49,129 nucleotides of DNA, taken from Nitrospira sp. LK70. GTDB lineage: Bacteria; Nitrospirota; Nitrospiria; Nitrospirales; Nitrospiraceae. The notes beneath the pieces were generated by a model. That model saw only the letters and a list, made by a program, of their open reading frames with translations. It did no database searches and was not told the origin of the DNA. The stretch covers positions 1-49,129 of the forward strand of contig PHGD01000019.1 in assembly GCA_011090425.1 (NCBI GenBank), written 5' to 3'. Made by a program: the position numbers and the translations under genes. This document shows positions 43,684 to 49,129 of the stretch, piece after piece; within the stretch, counting starts at the first letter, position 1, and each line of letters begins with the position of its first letter.

Positions 43684-44403
43684 TCACCACTCAGCGCCTA
43701 AGCGATCAATCACGATCTGATGTACCACCGTGTACTTTCCGAGCGTCGAGAGGTAGATAGCCGCTTCAGCCACATCGAAAGGATCGATCTTTTCGCTGTG
43801 CTCGATGTCCGCCGGAGATGCGTCCACCAACTCATCCGCCACACCCCCTGGACAGATGGCGCTGACCTTGATGTGGTAAGGCCGACCCTCATCGGCCAAT
43901 GATTTGGTCAATGCCATCATGCCGTGTTTTGAGGCGCTGTAGGTTCCGGTGCCAGCCCAGGCTTGCAGCCCGGCCACGCTCGACATGTTAATAATCACTC
44001 CCCCGCCCTGCTGTTTCATCTGTCGGAAACCTGCCCGGCAGCAGAGGAACGTGCCGCGCAAATTGACGTTCATCACTTGATCGAAGGCCTCGATGCTTGT
44101 GTCAGCCAAACGCCCCCCTCCGCCGATCCCGGCGTTGTTGACCAGTATATCAATCCGGCCGTAGCGGGCCATTGTGTCAGCAATCAATCGCTCGACCTGC
44201 CGCTCATCCGCGACATCGGTCTGGATCGGCCACGCCTCCCCACCCTGCTTCTTGATTTGTGAAACGGTCTGCTCACACAATGGCAATCGTCTCGCGGTTA
44301 CGACGACCTTCGCCCCTTCCTGACCGAACCGAAGGGCAATGGCCTTGCCGATTCCGCTGCTGCTTCCCGTGACGATCGCGATTTTGCCCTTGAGTCGTGA
44401 CAT
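43684..44403 (-). CDS. Short-chain dehydrogenase/reductase
   Basis: 239 residues from the ATG at 44403, which has GGAGGGA upstream; the 44436 frame start extends into the soxD remnant. The cofactor site TGSSSGIG lies near residue 13, NNAGIGGGG near 87 and the catalytic YSASK near 155. It is an NAD(P)-dependent classical SDR, similar to 3-oxoacyl-ACP reductase, but the substrate cannot be told. The soxD remnant lies immediately upstream on the same strand. Confidence 0.9.
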   Translation of the reverse strand: MSRLKGKIAIVTGSSSGIGKAIALRFGQEGAKVVVTARRLPLCEQTVSQIKKQGGEAWPIQTDVADERQVERLIADTMARYGRIDILVNNAGIGGGGRLADTSIEAFDQVMNVNLRGTFLCCRAGFRQMKQQGGGVIINMSSVAGLQAWAGTGTYSASKHGMMALTKSLADEGRPYHIKVSAICPGGVADELVDASPADIEHSEKIDPFDVAEAAIYLSTLGKYTVVHQIVIDRLGAEW

Positions 44404-44434
44404 GTGGTCCCTCCTGCTTGGGAATGAAGCAGAC

Positions 44435-44626
44435 ATTGTATTTCAGGATTCTGTGGTGGAGAAAGGCCTTGAGCGTCACAGTCTCCTCTCCGCGCAAATA
44501 GCTCCCGATCGTCTCGATCGACTTGGATGTCGCCAGACTGTTCTGTCCGTCCACCAGCACATCATTCAGTCCTTTCCTACCGGTCGGCCCGCGGCAGCCG
44601 GCGCATTGCATTGCGTAAATATGTCC
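44435..44626 (-). pseudogene. Decayed soxD (c-type cytochrome subunit) fragment
   Basis: Downstream of soxC on the same strand, the translation GHIYAMQCAGCRGPTGRKG and LNDVLVDGQNSLATSKSIE with TIGSY reads like the SoxD cytochrome: HIYA..CAGCH, then LNDVLVGGQ and IKTIGSYW. The haem His codon is CGC (Arg), so CxxCH is lost as CAGCR (44591-44605). The sequence then degenerates, though a stretch resembling FLHRAMPYN is still faintly visible. No full-length SoxD reading frame exists. The N-terminal half is also missing. Part of the remnant lies in an open frame of 112 codons from 44611, which is not a gene. Confidence 0.72.
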
Positions 44627-44658
44627 CCCTGCTTTGCAGTGTCAAAGACTGGAAGAGT

Positions 44659-45918
44659 TTACTTATAGACGTTCGTCACAACACCATCCCGTCCGATCTT
44701 CCAACTCTGAATGCCGTTGTAATGGTAGCTCGAATGGGTGCCTCGCACCTTGATGAGGGCATCACGCGACGGCTGCAGGTATCCCGTATCATCGGTGCAA
44801 CGACTCTGGATGATGGCCTCTTGACCATCCCATCTCCATGGCAGACGGAAGCGGGTATGACACTTGGGTAACACAGGCTCTTGCACCCGTGCCGCTTGCC
44901 ATGTTCGGCCTGCATCGACGCTGACCTCCACGATCGCGATACGTCCTCGTCCGCTCCAGGCAAGTCCCTGAATTTCGTGGAAACCCGGGCGTAGTTGCTG
45001 TTGCCCGGATGGTCTCGTGATAACGGACTTGGCCTCCATGGCGAGACTGAATTGATAGGCTTTCCCGTCCGGCATAAGATCAGTGTACGTCGCGGTCTCC
45101 CATCTTGTCATGAACGGCGTCGATCCCAGCTTCAACCGCCTCAGCCACTTCACATTGATGTTGCCTTCGAAGCCGGGCAACAACAGCCGGAGCGGGTAGC
45201 CCTGCTCAGGCCGGAGCGCTTCGCCATTTTGCCCATAACACACCATCGCCTCGTTCAGGACCTCATCGGTCAACGGCACGCTGCGGGCGAGCGCGGCCGC
45301 ATCTCCCCCTTCAGCCAACATCCATGTCGCCTCTCGCTGAATCTCTGCCGCTTCCAACAAGGTCGAGAGTTTGATGCCGGTCCACTCACTGGTGCTCGTT
45401 AAGCCATGCAGTTGCTGGACAGTCAAATCCTGCGCCTCATCCCACCCATCTCGGCTGTTACCTGAACATTCAAGGAAGGCCATGCGGGAGACCGAAGGAA
45501 ATCGCTTTAGCTCCTCGACCGTGAAGATCATCGGCCGGTCGACTCGTCCATGCACCAGCAGGCGATGGCGGGATGGATCGATGGCCGGTACACCATTATG
45601 GTGTCGTTCAAAATGAAGGGAAGCCGGGGTAATGACTCCTTGCAGGTCTTGGAGCGGAGTGGTGGAAGAGGAATTGGCGACTAATCGCGTCTGTTGTTCA
45701 AATGGCGACCGCTCACCATGAGGGCGCGGCGAAACACCGGGTACGCGTGTGGGATCGATCGGTTTGGCTGGTTCATCTGCGCTCACGCCGAACAGCGTCG
45801 ATGATGCGCTGATCGCCAGCAACGAGGCGCCGCCGGCAAGGAACTGACGCCGTTTTAACGATGGCGAAGCCGACATTCGATTCGATGTCTCATTGTCAGC
45901 CAGCGTTTCCTCGCTCAT
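44659..45918 (-). CDS. soxC: SoxC-type sulfite dehydrogenase (molybdenum cofactor)
   Basis: 419 residues from the ATG at 45918, preceded by GGAGCA; an in-frame TTG at 45924 is less likely. A Tat signal (KRRQFLAGGASLLA, about 22-35) exports the folded cofactor enzyme. The sulfite-oxidase Moco domain follows, with the ligand Cys in MAFLECSGNSR (about C151), and a Mo-co dimerisation domain fills the C-terminus. SoxC forms the catalytic half of the SoxCD sulfane dehydrogenase, in which SoxD is the haem partner. Here SoxD is degenerate, so SoxC may pair with another cytochrome or act as a SorA-like sulfite oxidase. Confidence 0.9.
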   Translation of the reverse strand: MSEETLADNETSNRMSASPSLKRRQFLAGGASLLAISASSTLFGVSADEPAKPIDPTRVPGVSPRPHGERSPFEQQTRLVANSSSTTPLQDLQGVITPASLHFERHHNGVPAIDPSRHRLLVHGRVDRPMIFTVEELKRFPSVSRMAFLECSGNSRDGWDEAQDLTVQQLHGLTSTSEWTGIKLSTLLEAAEIQREATWMLAEGGDAAALARSVPLTDEVLNEAMVCYGQNGEALRPEQGYPLRLLLPGFEGNINVKWLRRLKLGSTPFMTRWETATYTDLMPDGKAYQFSLAMEAKSVITRPSGQQQLRPGFHEIQGLAWSGRGRIAIVEVSVDAGRTWQAARVQEPVLPKCHTRFRLPWRWDGQEAIIQSRCTDDTGYLQPSRDALIKVRGTHSSYHYNGIQSWKIGRDGVVTNVYK

Positions 45919-45961
45919 CAACAATTGCTCCAGTACAAGTTGTAACGCTTCTGCCGAGTCT

Positions 45962-46651
45962 TTAGATCTGCTCAGATGCCAGCCGGAGCCCCACTTCGTC
46001 GAGGTGCCTCAGGAGGTCTGCCGGATCTTGGTACACTCGATAAGCACCGGCCTGCTCCAATTCGTCTTGGCCATAGCCGCCGGATAAGAGGCCGACCGAA
46101 AGGGCAGAAGCACGTCGAGCCGCCAACAAATCCCAGACGCTGTCGCCCACGATGACACAACGACTCATCGGCACGTTCAACCGCTTCCCTGCCTCTAAAA
46201 AAAGATCGGGATCGGGTTTGGCAAACTGTACATCATCCCGCGTCACGATAGGCACATCATGAGCAAGTTTCAATAGTTCGAGCGCGTAGCGGGCGTTCTC
46301 CATCCGTCCACTGGTAGCAATGGCATGCGGAACGCGATGGCGCGCAAAGGTGGTCAAGAGGTCATGTGTGCCAGGAAGCACACGGAGAGAAGACGCTTGC
46401 CTGGCATAGGCCTCTCGGTGAACCTTCTGGATCTGCTGTGCTTCCTTTTTTGAAACAGGTCGCCCGGTTTCACGCAGCAATGCATGGAGCATCAGACCAC
46501 CGCTCATACCGATCTGACGATGGATGCGCCAGACGGGCAATTCGATGCCGACCGCCTGGGTGGCCTCTCTCCAGGCCAACACATGTTGATACACGCTGTC
46601 TATCAGTGTCCCGTCAAGGTCGAATAGAAACGCCACGCCAACCGGTTCCAT
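45962..46651 (-). CDS. HAD-superfamily hydrolase (phosphoglycolate phosphatase/beta-phosphoglucomutase type)
   Basis: 229 residues from the ATG at 46651, which has GGGGAGACT before it; the longer frame (to 46894) runs through the Nudix gene. HAD motifs are FDLDGTLID near the start, a Thr/Ser in IATSGRMEN (motif II), a Lys in AKPDPDLF (motif III) and GDSVWDLLAAR (motif IV). A helical cap lies between motifs I and II. This group includes Gph and PgmB. Substrate specificity is not readable. It is 43 bases after the Nudix gene and 43 bases before soxC. Confidence 0.9.
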   Translation of the reverse strand: MEPVGVAFLFDLDGTLIDSVYQHVLAWREATQAVGIELPVWRIHRQIGMSGGLMLHALLRETGRPVSKKEAQQIQKVHREAYARQASSLRVLPGTHDLLTTFARHRVPHAIATSGRMENARYALELLKLAHDVPIVTRDDVQFAKPDPDLFLEAGKRLNVPMSRCVIVGDSVWDLLAARRASALSVGLLSGGYGQDELEQAGAYRVYQDPADLLRHLDEVGLRLASEQI

Positions 46652-46694
46652 AGTCTCCCCATACAAAGAAATTGACTGATGACCTCTTTCTTGC

Positions 46695-47168
46695 TCAATC
46701 GATTCGTTTCTGGACCATCTGCTCCAGCTGCGCAAGAAACGGACGCTGACCCGGAAGGATCTTTTGGTACGCGGTGCAGAGATCAAACCATTCGGCGCGA
46801 TCAACTTCCGGAAATTCTCGCAATTTTCCCGTCCTCGGTGGCCACTCGATCCGGAAAGTGGTGCTCCGAATCGACGTCGGGTCGAGGTCGCCATCCACCG
46901 CCCAAACCGAAATGATTTTTCCGCCGGGTTGGCGCACAGGCATCAGAGGAACCGTCTCACCATTAACTTCACAACCTGTTTCTTCGTGAAATTCCCGTTT
47001 GGCAGCCTCCAGCGCATCAGTACCTTGCTCATACTCGCCCTTCGGAATCGACCAGGCCCCATCGTCCTTCCTCGCCCAGAATGGGCCGCCGGGATGGACC
47101 AGTAGTGCTTCGATCGTGCCGGTGCGTAATCGATAGAGCAGGATCCCCGCACTCTGTTTCTTCGCCAT
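46695..47168 (-). CDS. Nudix hydrolase
   Basis: 157 residues from the ATG at 47168; a start at 47195 would run into the hdeD fragment spacer. The Nudix box reads KGEYEQGTDALEAAKREFHEETGC. The REFHEETG core that binds metal is intact, but the first Glu of GX5E is Thr. The opening AKKQSAGILLYR is typical of this family. Substrates of Nudix enzymes are nucleoside diphosphate derivatives; this one is unassigned. It is the first complete gene of the cluster with HAD and soxC. Confidence 0.85.
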   Translation of the reverse strand: MAKKQSAGILLYRLRTGTIEALLVHPGGPFWARKDDGAWSIPKGEYEQGTDALEAAKREFHEETGCEVNGETVPLMPVRQPGGKIISVWAVDGDLDPTSIRSTTFRIEWPPRTGKLREFPEVDRAEWFDLCTAYQKILPGQRPFLAQLEQMVQKRID

Positions 47169-47214
47169 GTCTTGGCTTACGCCGAATGGGTTCACAATTC
47201 CAGTGAGAAAATTG

Positions 47215-47409
47215 AGGCAAGAGGTTCAAGACTCCATCAAAGACGACATAGACCCCGAACAGATAGACGAGCGCGAGCAAGGCGACAACCGGCATGAAGA
47301 ACGCAATAGTGCCGAGGAGAATGCCGAGCAACCTACGGAGATTGATCGCCCACCAGCGCAGAGGAAGTCGTTCCAGCTCATCTTCGTGTAGGATGGCAGG
47401 CGGTAACAT
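47215..47409 (-). pseudogene. Truncated HdeD (DUF308) membrane protein fragment
   Basis: The first 65 or so residues of an open frame (ATG at 47409) match the start of HdeD-type acid-resistance membrane proteins: RWWAINLRRLLGILLGT, then VVALLALVYLFGVYVVFDGV. HdeD proteins are about 180-190 residues with six membrane segments; here only the first two are present. After VLNLLP the frame turns into hydrophilic text that overlaps the Nudix gene. The rest is lost, most simply by deletion. It is on the same strand as and directly upstream of the Nudix gene. Confidence 0.65.
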
Positions 47410-47718
47410 CAGAAGAGCCTATCGTTCCTAGGCCCATGATGAAGCTGATGAATTCCCTGGTTGTTCCGTCCTGCTTATCGACCGAGATGTATGAAGAGAT
47501 ACGTTTTGTACCGGTGCCCTACCGAGATCCTCCACATTGAACCCCGTACAGCGACCATTCGCAATCCTCTCGGATGAATGATAGAGGTCCTTCCCCTCCC
47601 AGGGCCTGTGCAGCAACCCGCTTGAGTGGCAAATCTTAGCCTAGTACATTTATTATCAAATGTGGTACCGTGACGCCTCGCACCCTAGTCGTCACATCAT
47701 CCACAGCGGACTGAGCTC
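47410..47718. other. Intergenic stretch with AT-rich dyad
   Basis: About 310 bases with no convincing gene. ACATTT (47646-47651) and AAATGT (47658-47663) flank ATTATC, an AT-rich operator-like dyad about 55 bases before the small gene at 47719. No promoter boxes are clear. Confidence 0.35.
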
Positions 47719-47922
47719 ATGAGGCGTGCGGGGATTCTCACCGGCGGTGTCGTTGCCCTGATCCTTCTCGCCCTGGTGTGCATCCCACCTCCCGCCGAAC
47801 CTATCAAGTTGTACATGACCAGTCACAGGTTCACGAATGCGCTGATCACAATGACCCATGATTTGACAAGTCTCCATCATATGAGAGACCTCACACAAGC
47901 CTTCAACGGAACCACGGCATAG
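47719..47922 (+). CDS. Small membrane or exported hypothetical protein
   Basis: 67 residues. The N-terminus is positively charged then hydrophobic (AGILTGGVVALILLALVCI), a signal or anchor. The remainder is Thr, His and Met rich with no recognised fold. There is no good ribosome site, so the call is weak. It ends 28 bases before the large coiled-coil gene on the same strand and might be co-transcribed with it. Confidence 0.35.
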   Translation: MRRAGILTGGVVALILLALVCIPPPAEPIKLYMTSHRFTNALITMTHDLTSLHHMRDLTQAFNGTTA

Positions 47923-47950
47923 AATTGCTGATGTAAGGACTGAATACACT

Positions 47951-49129
47951 ATGAGTACACTAGGCAGATGGTTGCAGCCTCCTCCCAAGGATTCTCTTGA
48001 GCAACAATACCAGGAGCTTGCCAATCTGTTGCGGGCCAAGGAACGGGCACTGGAGACGACGTCACACGATTTGAAGGTGAAGACTGCAGCCTTGCAGGTT
48101 CTCGAACAGAAGATCATGTCGTCCGAAACACAGTTCTCCTCAGCCCAACGAGAGTTGGCCGCCCGCGGCGAGCAATTGAAGACGCTCGAAGCCGAAGCGG
48201 CTGTCCGGTCGAAACGGCTGACGGATGTGGAAGCTGAAGGAGTTGCGGCACGCCAACGTGTGAGTGAGCTCAATTCGACCATTGCCGCCCTGGTCAACGA
48301 ACTTCGCGGGGCTCAACAGGCTTGTCAGGCTGCCGAACAGACGCACGAGGTCTTGAAGGAGGAAATCCGGGTTCTGCGGGAGCATATCGCCCAACTCAAT
48401 GAGGGGCTCGCCGACCGGGACCGACTCCGTACCCAGGTCGAGAGACTGGAGTCGACGCAAGACCGTGTCCATCAGTTGGAGGTGGAGTTGAGTGATCGGG
48501 AGGCTGCCCATCGGGGGGTGCTCCAGCAGTTCGAAGGGACCATCGCGGAGCGAGATCGGCAGATCAGTGAGGCCGACGCGAATGTGACCGCTCAGCGGGA
48601 GGAACTGCAGGGGGCGCAGCAGGCCTGTCGGGCTGCCGAACAGACGCACGAGGTCTTGAAGGAGGAAATCCGCGTTCTACGGGAGCATATCGCCCAACTC
48701 AATGAGGGGCTCGCCGATCGGGACCGACTCCGTGCTCACCTGGAGAAACTGGAGTCGATGCAAGACCGTGTCCACCAGTTGGAGGTGGAGCTGAGTGATC
48801 GCGAAGCCGCCCATCGGGGAGTGCTCCAGCAGTTCGAAGGGGCCATTGCGGAGCGAGACCGGCGGATTAGTGAGTTCGATGCGAGCGCGGCCACCCAGAG
48901 GGACGAACTGCAAGAGGTGCAGCAGGCCTGTCGAGCCGCCGAACAGACGCACGAGGTCTTGAAGGAGGAAATCCGGGTCCTGCGGGAGCATATCGCCCAA
49001 CTCAACGAGGGGCTCGCCGACCGAGACCGACTCCGAGCTCAGGTCAAGAAGCTGGCGTCAGTGCAAGACCGTGTCCATCAGTTGGAGGTGGAGTTGAGTG
49101 ATCGAGAAGCTGCCCATCGGGGTACGCTC
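47951..49129 (+). CDS. Large coiled-coil protein with tandem 101-residue repeats (partial)
   Basis: The reading frame opens at the ATG 47951 (AAGGA eleven bases upstream) and stays open for 393 codons to the window edge, so the C-terminus is missing. It is all heptad-type coiled coil after a short start (MSTLGRWLQPPPKDSLEQQY), rich in Glu, Gln, Arg and Leu. From 48314 the sequence is a nearly exact 303-base (101-residue) repeat: units at 48314-48616, 48617-48919 and 48920 to the edge. Each holds AAEQTHEVLKEEIRVLREHI and DRVHQLEVELSDREAAHRG. No signal peptide is seen. Resemblance to SMC or filament proteins is only structural. The minus-strand frames here are shadows of the repeat. Confidence 0.8.
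   Translation, partial: MSTLGRWLQPPPKDSLEQQYQELANLLRAKERALETTSHDLKVKTAALQVLEQKIMSSETQFSSAQRELAARGEQLKTLEAEAAVRSKRLTDVEAEGVAARQRVSELNSTIAALVNELRGAQQACQAAEQTHEVLKEEIRVLREHIAQLNEGLADRDRLRTQVERLESTQDRVHQLEVELSDREAAHRGVLQQFEGTIAERDRQISEADANVTAQREELQGAQQACRAAEQTHEVLKEEIRVLREHIAQLNEGLADRDRLRAHLEKLESMQDRVHQLEVELSDREAAHRGVLQQFEGAIAERDRRISEFDASAATQRDELQEVQQACRAAEQTHEVLKEEIRVLREHIAQLNEGLADRDRLRAQVKKLASVQDRVHQLEVELSDREAAHRGTL
48314..49129 (+). repeat. 303-bp in-frame tandem repeat (2.7 units)
   Basis: Near-identical units start at 48314, 48617 and 48920, with period 303 bases and no frame change. The unit boundary used here is the CAGCAGGCC-type start (QQA). The third unit is cut by the window edge. Differences between units are mostly single bases, so the repeats are recent or kept alike by recombination. 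Confidence 0.85.

Noticed and set aside
44273..44611. 112-codon minus-strand ORF starting MQCAGC
   Set aside because: This is the soxD remnant read-through that continues out of frame into the SDR gene; listed as a pseudogene.
46652..46894. 81-residue N-terminal extension of the HAD protein
   Set aside because: It runs through the end of the Nudix gene; the ATG at 46651 has a proper ribosome site and starts next to the HAD motif I.
47692..48297. Minus-strand 201-codon frame
   Set aside because: Antisense to the coiled-coil gene and its leader; Ser/Arg-rich shadow.
48140..49000. Two minus-strand frames with repeated LLQDLVRLFG text
   Set aside because: They are the antisense reading of the 303-base repeat; the plus strand has a continuous coiled-coil frame.
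1..49129. tRNA, rRNA, CRISPR array, integrase or insertion sequence
   Set aside because: None was seen on reading both strands; no repeat-spacer pattern, tRNA T-arm signature or transposase domain was found.

Overview
The window is an ordinary-looking chromosomal segment of a Gram-negative bacterium. The gene set, the retained-fragment pattern and protein wording most resemble Nitrospira (Nitrospirota). That assignment rests on recognition alone: there is no rRNA or marker tree here. Supporting signs are type IV pilus genes, lipoproteins, a Tat-exported SoxC-type molybdoenzyme, a mixed set of core metabolism genes and short overlapping operons. I see no rRNA, tRNA, CRISPR array, integrase or intact insertion sequence.

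Layout. 0.1-6 kb: hrpB helicase (-), a small Trp-rich protein, zwf and an MFS transporter. 6-8.3 kb: a wide gap holding a decayed yidB (DUF937) gene, then an exported SUMF1-domain protein and a small c-type cytochrome. 8.3-14.2 kb: pilU and pilT (-), bioF (-), a membrane-anchored TPR protein (+) and an MltD-type lytic transglycosylase (-). 14.4-21.9 kb (+): class V aminotransferase, serA, hisZ, dnaB and a TPR lipoprotein. 22.2-25.6 kb (+): major pilin pilA, a TPR/pseudopilin-like membrane protein and an ABC ATPase/permease pair, a layout like the PilGHI pilus-assembly neighbourhood. 25.6-30.6 kb (-): dnaJ-like, a CpxP/Spy-like protein, ilvD and hicAB, plus a TtuA-type tRNA thiolase. 30.8-33 kb (+): an RCK_C-domain protein and a DegP-type protease. 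33-35.9 kb (-): a divergent EF-G-like protein and radC. 36-39.1 kb (+): a 57-residue zinc-ribbon protein behind a sigma-54-like promoter, rsmD-coaD-aspartate aminotransferase (4-base overlaps) and an FmdB-type protein. 39.1-42.8 kb (-): a coiled-coil lipoprotein, purD and purH, with a palindromic about 120-bp repeat between the two pur genes. 43-47.4 kb: an RsbRD_N-like helical protein (+), then (-) a truncated hdeD, Nudix, HAD phosphatase, soxC, a decayed soxD and an SDR. 47.7-end (+): a small membrane protein and a partial, internally repetitive coiled-coil protein that runs off the window.

Themes. Pilus biology appears three times: the pilin, the retraction ATPases and a candidate ABC assembly module. 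Amino-acid and purine biosynthesis is spread through the window (serA plus a class V transaminase, hisZ, ilvD, aspartate aminotransferase, purD, purH). At least three recognisable gene remnants (yidB, soxD, hdeD) show local gene decay. No single large undescribed system is evident. The best second-look items are the SoxC left beside a dead SoxD, the dispersed-type palindromic repeat, the 303-bp in-frame tandem repeat, the sigma-54/zinc-ribbon unit, and hicAB abutting ilvD with the expected HicA histidine absent.
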